Origin: Elysia chlorotica
Lineage: Eukaryota; Mollusca; Gastropoda; Plakobranchidae
Assembly: GCA_003991915.1 (NCBI GenBank)
Contig: RQTK01000073.1
Span: 601,900-665,899 of the forward strand
DNA: 64,000 nt
Direction of reading: 5' to 3'
Shown here piece by piece: positions 22,171-33,966 of the stretch. The notes under the pieces were generated by a model. It made no database searches. It was not told the origin of the DNA and worked only from the letters and a program-made list of their open reading frames with translations. Position 1 is the first letter of the stretch, and each line of letters begins with the position of its first letter. The translations under genes were made by a program, and so were the position numbers.

Positions 22171-22203
22171 TTAGCGTTGCCTTCCAAGTTCTTGGCCCGT
22201 CAT
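22171..22203 (-). other. Short upstream ORF in the 5' leader
   Basis: ATGACGGGCCAAGAACTTGG opens a 10-codon frame ending in TAA seven bases before the main ATG and out of frame with it. It could lower translation of the main frame if the mRNA starts upstream of it. Confidence 0.45.
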
Positions 22204-23064
22204 TGTCGGCTAAGAGGAAGCAGTGTTGTAAATAGATTAAGACTGGAATTTTATGTGAGGCAACAGAGAATTCATATTAGAAGAATAAAACACAAGCAAA
22301 TGAAATTTACAGTTATGATTTCTTAATCCAATGAGGAACATAATAACATATACAAGTACTTGTTGCAAAGGTGTAAAGGACGTGTCTTTTGTTTTGTTTT
22401 GGTGCTGATCCTTAAGCTTTAAAAATTAGTCGAAAATTGTTATTGCCGTAGCAATTTAGGTAGAATGCGTAATTTTCCTACTTTTAAACTTAGCTCTGAA
22501 TAAAAAAATCTATTGAAACTGGAAACCGTGCTCTAAGGTTGAGGTAAAGGTATAACATAGATCTAAATCTACTACATATCTTCTTATCCAAATCCAAACG
22601 AAGTTTTACTCTCAGTAGTTCATCAGAAGCGACTCTTGGCAAATCACATTAATTGTATCTAATCTTGTGAAGATAATAATTAAGGCTTTAATATTAATTT
22701 ATATCTTTGGATAAATAATACTAAAACATTCTCACTTACTCTTTAGTCTTTGGGCAGTATCCAATTTGTTTACCCTCTTTATAGAAAACTAAAAGAGCAA
22801 TAGGTTTTCCCAAAGTATTTTGTATGTGTAATGTCTTCTCTGTTTCTTTAATTCAACGGAAGAAGTGCGTACGGAGCAAAGACGTATTAAGTTAATAAAT
22901 TATTTTAAAAAATCTAAAGAATAACTCTTAACGACAAACGTAATTTTATAGCGGGATCTCATAGTAATAAAATTATGGGGTTCTCTATATTATTTTATTA
23001 TTTCATAGCGACTTGTTTCCCAATAAGCCCAATAAAAAAATCAATATGAAAACATTTAGATCTA
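22204..23064. other. 5' flank of the unrecognised gene
   Basis: AT-rich sequence with no TATA box that I can defend and no gene. Confidence 0.4.
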
Positions 23065-23160
23065 AGCTTGTGGTTGGATGGTAATTGGTTAGCGCTCCAG
23101 ATGGTGAGCACTCTTCAGACTCGGGCGACGATGGTTTGCGTCCTGGGTAACCTTGTTCAC
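23065..23160 (+). mobile_element. tRNA-like SINE head, diverged
   Basis: An A-box-like stretch (TGGTAATTGGTTAGCGCTCC) is followed by a degenerate B-box region GGTTTGCGTCCTGGGTAACC. No shared core follows, so it is a different or broken SINE. Confidence 0.4.
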
Positions 23161-24407
23161 ACCGGGCTTGTTAAGAGCAGCTACGGGTCTATCTTAGCAC
23201 ACGTAATTGGACTGTGTGTGTTGAGCTTGATTATGCTGCCGTTCTTTACCAGTTCCTCTCTTCTTACTGTCTATTTCTCCTCTCGCCACCTATGTTGACT
23301 CCATCCATTATGGCATATTCTACACCCACTGCGGTCATCAGCACGCGATTTGCTTAAGTATTAGGATTGATGTCTGTCAATACTAGAAGTCGGTTCTAAA
23401 CTTTACTACTTTACTCTTTCGCAAATAGTCATTCCATGTTCTCGTTGGTGTCGGAGCACATTGCGTCCAAAAATGCGGCGCCTGTGTATGAACAGGACTT
23501 TTTCTGTAAAGAGCAGAAGTTTCTTTTTCTACTAGATCCACCTTTAACGGCGATTTCTTATTCTACGAGAGACGTAAAAGTAAAAACAAAAAAAACAACA
23601 ACAAAAAAACAGCCCAACTTATGGAATATAAAGGGGAGGAAAAATATATCAAAGTAGCAATATTTAAGATAATATATTTGATCCCTGTAACTTATGTAGT
23701 AAATATTCAGAACCGACTTACAATTATAACGTTACGTTTTTATTTTTTATTTTTAACAAGATAAACATACACTTCAATTATGATTCGTATCCAATAAGCT
23801 GAACACGATTCCCCCATTTCTATGTCTTTAATGTATGTTCTAGATTCAGTAGCGACCATTGACCTTTAATTGAAAAAAATATCTCTTGAAGTGATTTGAA
23901 AGTTGTGTGGGAATAAAAATCAGATCCTCTTTTCAATTGGCTAATGCCGTATGTCTACAATAATACTGTAACCGGGCTGACGTACCGTAAAACAAACAAA
24001 CAAATATAGCATTTCTAAAACGCTCGAATTATTTGAGACAGGACAGATTGCAACTGAGGCGACCACATCCTCACAACAACTGGACGAGAGAACAGCATCC
24101 TGAGCTATACCGGCACCGCTCTCAGAACTGTCCAGTCTCTAGGGTAGGATTATCCTGAGCGGACCAGCCAGGCTCAGACCAATAGAGCGGAGTGGAAGCT
24201 GATCTTGGACACTGTCACAACACTTAGTGAAAAATCTTCAATCGTACGGAGCTTGTCAAAAAACAAAAAAAGAAGATAACTAAGGTTATAACAATACGTA
24301 TTCCATTTAATTTCGGACGTGTGATGGTTAGAAACATGACGTAAAACATTTTGGAACCACTTCTCGCCTATTTCTCTCTATTTCTTTCTATCAATCTTTC
24401 TATTAAT
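23161..24407. other. Non-genic stretch
   Basis: No supported gene. The segment 24045-24215 is GC-richer and non-repetitive, possibly a degraded mobile-element piece, but I cannot name it. Confidence 0.4.
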
Positions 24408-24543
<136 letters not shown>

Positions 24544-24587
24544 GTACCCATGTATCTGAATTTGAATTAAATGTCTAATTATCAATA

Positions 24588-24730
24588 TGTGACTTTTAAG
24601 TGTTTACATTTCGTAATAACCATGTTTTAGGGTGTATCGAACACTCAAAATTATTTAAGATATTTACGCCACAAACCCACATAATAATTATACAAAGTTG
24701 AAATCGTTCTCGTTTTCTCTCTATCGCTCT
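24588..24730 (+). repeat. Dispersed repeat, copy A
   Basis: Begins TGTGACTTTTAAGTGTTTAC and ends in TACAAAGTTGAAATCGTTCT followed by pyrimidine tract. It matches 26446-26585 over its length with scattered changes. Confidence 0.7.
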
Positions 24731-26445
24731 GCCTCCTTACTCTGCTGAATGTTACGGCAAAAACTTTAAATTGTGTGCCCTTCTAACTTCTTGCTGCTTT
24801 AATTTGCTTATCGCGCACTGAAAGTTACTGAGTGATACCAAAGAGAGATTTTTCACGTGTAAAGTTTTACCGTAAAAATGCCTCTTTTGTTGAATGAGTT
24901 AGTTTCGTTAAGAGAGAGTTGACTCGATATTGAAAAAAACAAACAATTGCAAGATTACCAGCGATATCTTTATATATCCATGACAAAGCAGCACTTGTGA
25001 TATCTTACAAACGGGTTTGATTGTTGTGCAGAACACATCTTCCTAGTAAGTGGCACAAAAGCCTAGGAAAACAGTGAACAAGTCGTAAATTATAATTTCC
25101 ATTGTCTCAGTTGCGTCATAAACTTCATTTAATATAAATTTGCATATTTTTTAAAGTTTAAAATATCTCTATTGTATTTTTTTAAATATTTCTTTTTAAT
25201 TCCATGTTACCGACAATTCGACCAGAAAAACAACCTAGTTTGCTTCAAGGCATCTTTGCTATTCTATGCTTTTTTTTTACCGACAGCTACACCTTCATGA
25301 AATGAACTCTCTGTTAATGAGACGTAAGAAGCCTTGTGATCCATACGACAATAAGGAGTGACATAATCACGACCCTTAGGCAATGGGTTTTTGCGATTGT
25401 TCATTGGCTCCGTAGGTTTTGAATAGAAATATAATTAGTCGGCGGTGCAGATTTCATTTCCTGCCGTCTTCGTTTTTAATATGGGGCGCATTATCACAAG
25501 GCATTTAGAGAGAGGTTATGACAGAGGGAGTGAGGGAGGGATGGACGGTGATCGCTGACAATGGGCTTCGCGTGGCCCGAATGCCAGCGGACTCACCAGA
25601 CTGGGGTGTGTGGGTGGACCCCCCATCTCCAGAGAAGGAGTACAAAACGCCGCTCATTTTATTCTCGTGGTTTATTTCCTACGCCAGTTCTTCCCATTGC
25701 TCATCTAGACACAGACTTCGTCCACACCGTCCTATTTACCGTAGGTGCCTTTCATAGTTGTTAAACAGCAAGTATTGTCTTACGTTCTTAAGAAACTTTA
25801 TAATTTTTTTAGTATCTTAAGGGACTTTCCCCTTGAAGGTAAATATTTTTGTCAGATATCGTAAAATTGTTGGTCGAAGTGAACATTTTCTGCAGAGGAC
25901 AAAAGTATATGTCCAGATTTTCCATTCTTCTCTTGTCGATGGTCAAGTGATAAAACAAAGAACTTTTCGTACATCTACAAAAGGCACAAAATAACTAGTC
26001 TTTGCCATTTTGGTTTTACTTAAAAAATAACTTAAACTGATGTAAACAAGACAGTAGAATTGCTTAAGATTCCGTATTGTGTTGTCAAAAAACGCTAAAA
26101 ACAATGTTAACATTTTCAATATTTTAGAAACCTGTTCTGAGAAAACTACAACCTTGCATACAAATACTTTCACTATTGTCCGACTTCTATTAAACTTAAC
26201 AGGTCAGAAAGTCGAAATTCTATACATTGAAGGGAAACATAATTTAATTCAGTGTTATGTTAATTAAATTGGGATAACTAAAAGCAATGATATAATCAAC
26301 GAAATCTTATTGAGGGAAATATTACTATATTTTTTTTCAATGAATTGTAGTCAATATTGTAAGCGTACTTTTGCGCTAAATCAGTCATGGTTGCTCTCAA
26401 AATACCTAGAAGAAATAGCAGGTGATTACAAAAAATTGGAACAAC
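24731..26445. other. Non-genic stretch with a GC-richer patch
   Basis: The patch 25515-25760 is unusually GC-rich for the area and open in two plus frames. It has no motif, start context or splice sites I can support. The rest is AT-rich without signal. Confidence 0.4.
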
Positions 26446-26585
26446 TGTGACTTTTAAAGTGTTTAAATATCGTAAAAACTATGTTTTTGGGTGTACTGTG
26501 CACTCAAAATTATATTAGATATTTATGTCACAAACCCACAAATAATACAAAGTTGAAATCGTTCTCTTTCTCTCTCTCTCTATCT
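26446..26585 (+). repeat. Dispersed repeat, copy B
   Basis: Same order as copy A (TGTGACTTTTAAAGTG, CACTCAAAATTAT, CACAAACCCAC, AAGTTGAAATCGTTCTC), again running into a (CT)n tract. Confidence 0.7.
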
Positions 26586-26753
26586 CTCTCTCTCTCTCTA
26601 TCACTGTCTCTACCTCTCTTCTCTGTCTGTCTTTGTCATTATCTGTCTTTAAGTCTCTAGCTCTTTGTATGTGCCTCTCTTCCTATTTCCCTCCCTCCCT
26701 CTCTTCCTCTTTCTCTGTCTCTGTCTGTCACTATCTCTGTCTTTCTCTCTGTC

Positions 26754-26802
<49 letters not shown>

Positions 26803-26803
26803 T
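26568..26803. repeat. (CT)n / CTGT microsatellite
   Basis: Long imperfect pyrimidine tract ending in T12. Confidence 0.95.
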
Positions 26804-28758
26804 TTCGTAAAAGGGAACGAATCTACCTACAAATGAGTAAAAGTGGGCCCATTGCATTAAAAGTGTGTTTGAAAGTAAAAGTTCAACTTCTTGCGCACTC
26901 ATTGCAATTGTAATAAGACCGCTATTATGATTATGATACAAAATATTTTAATTCTCATCATAATCCCAGATTATCCATAGACGGTAAGATGTTAACATTT
27001 TCTAAGTTGTTCTATGCGCAATACTTACAGGATCACTAATCTCAAGTGCGTACATAGCTATCAAAATGGTGGCGTTTTTTGATCCAAGAGCTGTAAATGC
27101 TGGTATGTGCAATACTGAGTAGGAAACTAACTATTATTTAGGATTGGTGTAATTTATCATGATCATCATAAACAGTTTGCCGACACTAGAATATTTCTCA
27201 AAGCACTGTGCTATGAGGATTTCCTTTTCTAATTTTTGTATTATAATGTCAGAAGTTCCCGCAAACTGAATACACATTGGAACAGAGAGTGCTATGTCCA
27301 TCGTCTCAACCTCCGTCACGACTGTATAAACATTACTTTAATTTTTAGGCTAGGCGTTAACAGAGAAAAACAATCGGTCAGTGGCTGGGTTAAAAAGTTA
27401 AATAGTCGTCAAAGTCCATACTTTTTGGCACTTGCATGGGATTTTAGCATGACAGATGCTGAAATCTGCAGTGGACACTCCGCCTTTTTAATCATGTTTT
27501 ACATAGATCATACTTTTTTGCCATGTTACAGAGGAGCAATGTAACCTAGGCGCTCTATAGTCGATGCTACAGGTACCTCAGTATAGCTACTACTTAATGG
27601 TGTCGGAAAATAAAAGTTTTAACTTTCAGAAAGCTTACCAATGTTAATAAAAATAAATTATAAGTGTGCTGCTTTATCTGCAAGGGAAAAGCATACAGTA
27701 ACTATACGTGGTTTAGATGGAGGGCGAGGTATTGTGTCTTACATGAGTCATAATGTTTGTTAGAGGCGACAAGACGAAGAAATGCTTTACAGGACATAAC
27801 CACTGAAATAACAACACTAATTGTTTCTGGAATCTCTAAAATAAATAGCATTTAAATACATGTGACAATAAAAAAAATGGTATGTCGGAAAGCAACAACG
27901 TTGTACTGCACGGTCTGCTTTTTAGCATCTTTGGTATCTTTGGTAAATGCATGTGCTACAACTAACTTCGTATACGTGTTTATGCTTTGCCAATGAACTA
28001 ATAGATGGTTCTGTTCAGCATCGCTATATTTTTCCTATTTGTCCTTCCTACGTGGTAAAGCTGTACATTGGCCATAATGTCCATTGATGACTGTGCCTTC
28101 AAAGTATAAACACTATTTAACATAAGAATACAAGGTTAGCAGTTAGTACGTTACGACGGCTGTAAATGTTGGTCTATATACGAATACTGTCCAAATAAAT
28201 ATCTTCTCTAACTAAACCATCAGACAAGCAATGATTCTGACATGACTGGTTTGGGTTCCTAGTTTTATTGGTGTAGGGTTCTCATATTTATGGAATACAC
28301 TGAACAAATTAATAATTCTGAGAACTCGTCTTCTGTAATTGTAAACTATATATAATTAGGGTTAGCTGGTATAATTTGGATGGATTTTTTTTATACACCA
28401 TAGAGTAATATTTTTTTAACACTTCCAATTCCGTTGCACATTAATTACAACTATGTTATAAATGAAAATTATTTCTTAAAACATTCAAAAAAAAGTTAAA
28501 TACCAGTTTAATATTTGTCCCAAAATAAATATATACAACGGAAATCTCATTTTTACAGCTCAGGTGTAAGATTGCCAGTATCAACCCCCAAAACTGTGAG
28601 TCTTCCTTACATGCAATATCATTATCGGTTAGTTCGCGGGCCTAATCCATCCTGTTAATTGTTGCTGCAATCATAGTTGGGATTCCAAGAGCGTCACTGA
28701 ATAAATCATAGAATGTGACTGGGAGCGTACCGACAGCTTCGCATGGGGTCAATGTGCC
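26804..28758. other. Non-genic stretch
   Basis: AT-rich. A 102-codon frame at 27236-27544 has no motif. Nothing else is supported. Confidence 0.45.
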
Positions 28759-29135
28759 GTGAATTCATTGGTGTCCTTGACAATTAATAAATTGACAAAA
28801 AATTACGAAAAGCAATATAGAGGGAATTAAAAGCAAAGGAAGACCACGCACAGAATACGCAGTCAATCTGAAGAGTTTTACAGCGAGAAAAGAGGCATCA
28901 ATTGTTGCTACTTTCATTAAGGCAAATGATAGCAAAAAGAAACGAATAGAGGACCATGATGTCCGATGTCTGCAACAGATCTGGCATATAAAGAAGAAAG
29001 AGGTTGTCTTAGAATAATGACAGGTGGAAGAAAAAAAACCAGCAGCAAACAAGCGTAGTGTAATGTGAATCGCATTGTGTGACTAATGTTACTGTAGTGT
29101 GAATCCGTTGCTGTCGCCGTCAATTAATAAATTGG
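28759..29135 (+). mobile_element. Repeat unit with possible retrotransposon tail
   Basis: A 36-base sequence (GTGAATTCATTGGTGTCCTT...AATTAATAAATTG) at 28759-28794 recurs diverged at 29099-29135, bracketing about 300 bases. Inside, plus-strand 28826-29017 is open and reads IKSKGRPRTEYAVNLKSF, then EDHDVRCLQQIWHI. This resembles the Arg-rich GRPR...Y.D.L tail of non-LTR reverse transcriptases. The match is weak. Confidence 0.35.
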
Positions 29136-29384
29136 AAAAACTAATCATTAAAAGGCACAATCTCTCTCATTAGTCGCTGATTATTATTTAAGCAGGAACT
29201 GAGATCCAGAGGGGCATTGACCATCACTGCACAAAACTAATGTTCAGTTTGATATTCATTAAATTTTTAACCTTTCTCGTTTACTCTTATGGATTCTATT
29301 AGTAGTGATAACAGGGTACAGATATCATACCAAGTAAACAAATACCGCGGATTCTAAACGAATTGTGTATACACATAATTATTT

Positions 29385-29412
29385 GGTCGATTCCAGTATA
29401 ACGTGACCATCA
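29385..29412 (+). mobile_element. SINE core fragment
   Basis: GGTCGATTCCAGTATAACGT GACC matches the shared core of the local SINE family; little else survives. Confidence 0.4.
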
Positions 29413-29604
29413 AACTGGGTGCATGACTGTAGGATGTCGTCTCCGTTTAGGATCTTTCTTGAGACCCAGGGACGTGAAACCTGGGCAGAGTTTGAGAGCG
29501 GTTTTGTGATCATTTGTATACAGGAAACTTGCTATGGTAGTTAAGTGGGTAGATAGAAAACTAATTTTGAAAAAAAAAAAACAACCGCAATCATTATCCA
29601 TTCA

Positions 29605-29780
29605 TCAAGGGCTATGCTCTGTAGCGTAGGCGATCATGTCCGTCTTCACTTCCCAATTATTTACTGCTTTGAATGACTGTCGATTTCTTACGTTAAGCTG
29701 TTTAGTATGTCCATTATCTTTTCTCGTCGCTCTCCTCAGCTACCCTCACCTTCAATCATTCCGGATGTCATAAGAAAGTC
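29605..29780 (-). mobile_element. Non-LTR retrotransposon tail fragment
   Basis: The minus strand reads MIEGEGS, stop, GERREKIMDILNS, and in another frame AVNNWEVKTDMIAYA. This is the usual KxxRGRQRxxxMDxL ... DRxxWRxMIA end of a reverse-transcriptase protein, broken by stops and frameshifts. Confidence 0.5.
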
Positions 29781-30331
29781 CAGTTTTTTTCGTCACATTA
29801 CACGGCCAAAAAAGACTGCTTGGCGTCTTCGAAATGTTTTTTTTTTAATTTTTCATCATAATTATTATTGACCATGGTAATACAATGTTACCTTTGGTCT
29901 CTTATTAAGTATTATAATTGTCTCTAGGTCATGCAAAACATGTTTAACATGACATATCCGTTGTTCTAATACAGACATACTTATCTGCTCAGTTTTAAAT
30001 TATCCAGAACTTCACTGAAGGAGTGCCTTATCATATTTCCATTAAACTCTTCATTTGTCTCTAATGGTTACAATCCTTAAACAAACAACGGGCAGACTGA
30101 TACTAAGATGTATCCATCTCTCAAACCACCCGTATTGGACGGTAGCTCATAAGGCAGAGTAAGGGAATGGAGATATATAATATATATTAATGTATATATA
30201 ATCGAGGTAATTAGATCTTATAATTATTGGCATCTTTTGGAGAATATAATTATATATATATTATACGTACTTTTGCACATTGAAAACCTCCTGCGATCAG
30301 ATCTTAATGTCTCATACCAAGGATCATTCAT
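29781..30331. other. Non-genic stretch
   Basis: AT-rich, with TA-rich runs at 30172-30262. No signal. Confidence 0.45.
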
Positions 30332-30503
30332 TCAGGTGTCAGATCTGGCGCAGACATCGACGATCAGGGATTTCCAAGCCTCTCTGTCTTCAGTCCGTCT
30401 GAATATGTCCAGCTTAGACAGATTCCTGTTCGATGTGTTTATGAATCGAGTAAGACTGTCCATGAAAGTCTGTCTTCGTCGACCTCGAGCACGTTTTCCT
30501 TCC
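30332..30503 (-). mobile_element. Non-LTR retrotransposon tail fragment, frame intact
   Basis: The minus strand reads GKRARGRRRQTFMDSLTRFI, then EDREAWKSLIVDVCARS and a stop. This is the typical C-terminal end of a reverse transcriptase (basic patch, MDSL, DRxxWKSLI). About 57 codons are uninterrupted; upstream domains are gone. Confidence 0.65.
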
Positions 30504-30681
30504 TACCAAGGATACTTACTTATAAAAGCTTGCGTCCACTGAGGAAGACAGTTGATCTCAGGCTGGTTTAAAGCGTCGCATGATCGTCAAACCATGGTTG
30601 ACACATTATCCATCTGCATGGGAGTTTAGTTTGTTATTCGCCGTAAAGGATAACTCAGGAGAACCTAAGAGACTTAAAACC

Positions 30682-30807
<126 letters not shown>

Positions 30808-30860
30808 TCTTTAATCCAATCTAGAATTAAAACTTACACGACACTACTGCCAGTTTCATG

Positions 30861-30861
30861 C

Positions 30862-30948
<87 letters not shown>

Positions 30949-31003
30949 GATAGATAGATAGGTAGATAGATAGATAGATAGGTAGATAGAGATAGAGAGA
31001 GAT
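30861..31003. repeat. (GATA)n microsatellite
   Basis: Second GATA tract 53 bases after the first, with GAGATA and GGTA interruptions. Confidence 0.97.
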
Positions 31004-31252
31004 AGGCTCCCTTTATAGAAGAGTTCAGTCTGGGAGGGGCCTACATCTCTGCTGGACGCTATGTTTAAGCGTGTAGTGTACATAGTCACATTCACATGCA
31101 AACAACTCTCCTAGAACACGAACCACAAGTTGTAAGTTATCTATCCCCTGCTTTCCAGTAGTTATGTGCTTTGTTTCTGTTTCTTCTTATGACCTTTACA
31201 CATTCTCTTATCTTCCCAGAACGCACCAAGACGTCTCCGAGTTTCGCCAGCC

Positions 31253-32700
31253 ATGTCTCGCTTCGTCAGCTCATGTCTGCTCCGCACTGCCGTGGTCTTA
31301 GCTCTCGCCTTGCCAGCTGCAATGTCCACCCACCAGCAGCAAGTCGAATCGGATGATCTGAATCGCATGGCGACTTCGTCCCTATCCTCGCCCGCCTTTT
31401 CAGCGTCCTCGTCGTCGGCGCTTTATCCAGAACTGGGGCCAAGGCTGGTCAGGAGTTCTCTGAGTTCCATGAGAAAGAAACGAATCTCCCAAATGTCATG
31501 CCATTGCTGTTCGAACTCTTTCAACAGCCACTGCTGTCTTAAGTGCATGCAAAGGTAAACTCACGACAAAACGATTTTAAAGTTTACTCAAGGCTCTGAA
31601 AAAACTTAACAGTTCTAAAATGGAATCACAGTCTTTCCAAACTATTATTTATGATTTGATAAGAGCTGTTTTTGCCATAGTATCATACTTTTATTGTGGT
31701 TTGCTCTTGTATCAAATTATTAGACTGCCAAAAATACTTAAAAAAACAAAACAACAAAAACTTTCCCGTCTACAAGTTTAATCAGTAACATGCAATTTTC
31801 TGTACACGTACAGTGTATTTTCTTTTTGCATGGGCGTGTAAAGCTTTCAAGGATACCATTAGAATTATCTTCATAATATGAAATGAATGTCTTTGACAGG
31901 TGAAAAGGGTTGAAGCTCTTTTAACCTAAGAGGTCCAAAATTACCTCTTTCTATGAGTTACAAATTTTCACAAGCAAACTAAAACAGCAACGAAATTTTA
32001 CTAACAAGAAAAAAATACAAAGAAGAAAGAAAGAAAGAAAGAAAAGGTCTCTAGAAATATCTGAAAGAAACCATTAACCTAAAAATCAAATAAAAAATCA
32101 AATTCGGGAGTTCATTCAACGTAATATTAAAGGAAACTTAATTTTAAATTGTTTTTCGGTTTATTCCGAGCAGTGCTTTTATTTTTTAATCAAAATTATA
32201 TCTATCTCTGACTTGGACTATCCTTCGTCGTGATACACATTTTAAGATAAAAAGTATTAGTTCAAAATGTTAGATATTTTTTCTTGGCCAACATTGTGTT
32301 ACAACCTTTGCAATGTTTTACTGTTGGAACGTTATGGCTTTCATGGAAACCAATACTACTACAAACTTTTATCTTTCTTCGTTTCCTCTTTAGGGTTGGT
32401 AAAAGATCAAACACCGTAGATCGCTACACAAGCAGACAAACCTCTGATCGACAAGGACAGAACTTCGCCTTTAACCCATTGAGTACTGAGGTGTTCTATT
32501 ATACTCCCGAAAGAATTGCGCACGGTGCAAGTCAGCTCAGCTCACGATCTTCGGGTTTGGAGCAAAACGATAAACCACTGGAGGCCGGAGGCGTGCAATC
32601 TCTGGGAATTCGCTGTTTCTGTTGTGTCAATCAGATACTAGAGAATCCAGAGGCAGCGCAATGGCCTTGCTGTGACAACTGTTTAAGCCAAGGACAATAG
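31253..32700 (+). CDS. Secreted amidated peptide precursor with two CxCC...CCxxC modules (202 residues)
   Basis: Exon 1 coding 31253-31554, donor CAAAG-GTAAAC. Exon 2 32394-32700, acceptor CTTTAG, stop TAG. The join is exact (AG plus G). An acceptor TCTTCCCAG at 31219 suggests a spliced 5' leader. Residues 1-24 are a signal peptide (TAVVLALALPAA). A Ser-rich propeptide follows. RKKR (74-77) and GKR (103-105) bracket a 25-residue peptide ending RV, with Gly103 as amide donor and Cys at 83, 85, 86, 94, 95 and 98. The C-terminal 28 residues repeat the spacing (Cys175, 177, 178, 193, 194, 197), with 14 instead of 7 residues between halves. This is the layout of a neuropeptide or hormone precursor. 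The family is not one I recognise. A Cys-rich secreted effector is the alternative. Confidence 0.8.
31555..32393 (+). other. Intron of the peptide precursor gene
   Basis: 839 bases, AT-rich, GT...AG ends, with a (GAAA)n run at 32022-32044 and a pyrimidine-rich 3' end. Confidence 0.75.
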
Positions 32701-33626
32701 GCTCAAGCCAGTAAAATAATGCTAAACTTGCAGGGCTTAAATTGATAGTATAAATGACTAGTATCTTTTCTTTGCAAGCCAGTTTTTCCAAAACTTGACG
32801 CAATGTGGTATCTTTTCCTTTATCTAGAAATAGAGAGTATTTTTGGCGTCAGTTACAGAAAGCCTGAAACCTTGAAATAGAAGCTATATTAGATATCTGT
32901 TTTAAGATGATCAGAAATTATTTATTTTTTTATACTAAGTGGTTCAGAAAATAACCCGCACAAAATAATAGGATTTACGGAAACAATGTCAGCTTTTGCG
33001 AAAGAAGTTAAAATAAATTAAAAAATATTTTATGTTTACCCGAATAACAGTTCAGCTAATGAAATAGGTGCGTTAAAAAAGTTTTTGCTTCTCAACAAGA
33101 ACAAAATTGATCTTCAAATTAGACTTTCAGGCATGCAGTGTTTTGCTTTTAAACTCAGCACTTCATAATAGGCCTATCGGTTGAGCAAAACCGTGTCAAA
33201 GAGTCTTGAACCACCTTGAGGGTTAATAGTTTTTAATATTATAATACAAGCTTTTTACACAGTAAGGCGAAGAAAGTATATAACCTTGAGAGGAAATAAA
33301 ATTATTGAAAAAAAATATTTTTGTTTGTTTTTGTTGCCATAAAAATTGCTTTTTGTATCCCTGTTTATAAACGTTGATGCACTCACCTTCATTTGACTGT
33401 ATTAATTCAACTTAGAGCTTCAATATGCATAAAGCTTTATTTATTTACACTTAATTGGGGATTTCTGGACTGATTTGCCAATGATCTAAAGTATATACCT
33501 TGGTAGAAAAAATACACAACTATGTTTTAGTTAATGTGATTTTGGGCGTACATGTGAGAAAGGGAGAAATGAGTAAAGAAAAAGAGAAGTATAAAAGACA
33601 TGAAATAAGCATTCAGAGAGAAAGAG
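32701..33626. other. 3'UTR and flank of the precursor gene
   Basis: Candidate poly(A) signals AATAAA at 33012-33017 and 33295-33300. No further gene. Confidence 0.45.
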
Positions 33627-33894
33627 AGTTGAGTTGAGCTGGTTTAACGTCCAACGTCATCACCATTTAGGCTATAATGTGGACGGACCCAAAACTGACG
33701 TCTGACAATTTCATGTGCTGCCACACACAAGACAGTGCGGGGAGACCTGAACTCCTGTCTCAGGCGGTCACATTATACTGACACCGACCCAACCAGCTAC
33801 AGGGGAAGAAACCGGACAAATAAAATTTCGTGGGATTAGAATCGATGACCTCCCGGTCTGGAGGCCAACGCTCTATCACTTGAGTCAGTTCGTA

Positions 33895-33898
<4 letters not shown>
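33627..33898 (-). mobile_element. tRNA-derived SINE, family copy 5, full-length
   Basis: On the minus strand: tRNA-like head (ACTCAAGTGATAGAGCGTTG, then B-box region GGTCATCGATTCTAATCC), core GGTCGGTGTCAGTATAATGT, block GTGTGTGGCAGCACATGAAA, 3' block CAGACGTCAGTTTTGGGTCC and end GACGTTGGACGTTAAACC. Both flanks are GA-rich (CAGAGAGAAAGAGAG on the left, (GA)n on the right), so it appears inserted into a microsatellite. Confidence 0.9.
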
Positions 33899-33949
<51 letters not shown>

Positions 33950-33966
33950 AGAGAAAGAGAGAGATA
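33899..33966. repeat. (GA)n microsatellite
   Basis: About 24 GA units abutting the head of the SINE, then GAAA and GATA variants. Confidence 0.95.

Noticed and set aside
30237..30542. Plus-strand 101-codon frame
   Set aside because: The opposite strand carries a clear reverse-transcriptase tail; the plus frame is its shadow.
32284..32393. Upstream extension of peptide-precursor exon 2 as a separate start
   Set aside because: The frame before 32394 is intron with a pyrimidine-rich acceptor; joining to exon 1 gives exact phase and restores a GKR site.
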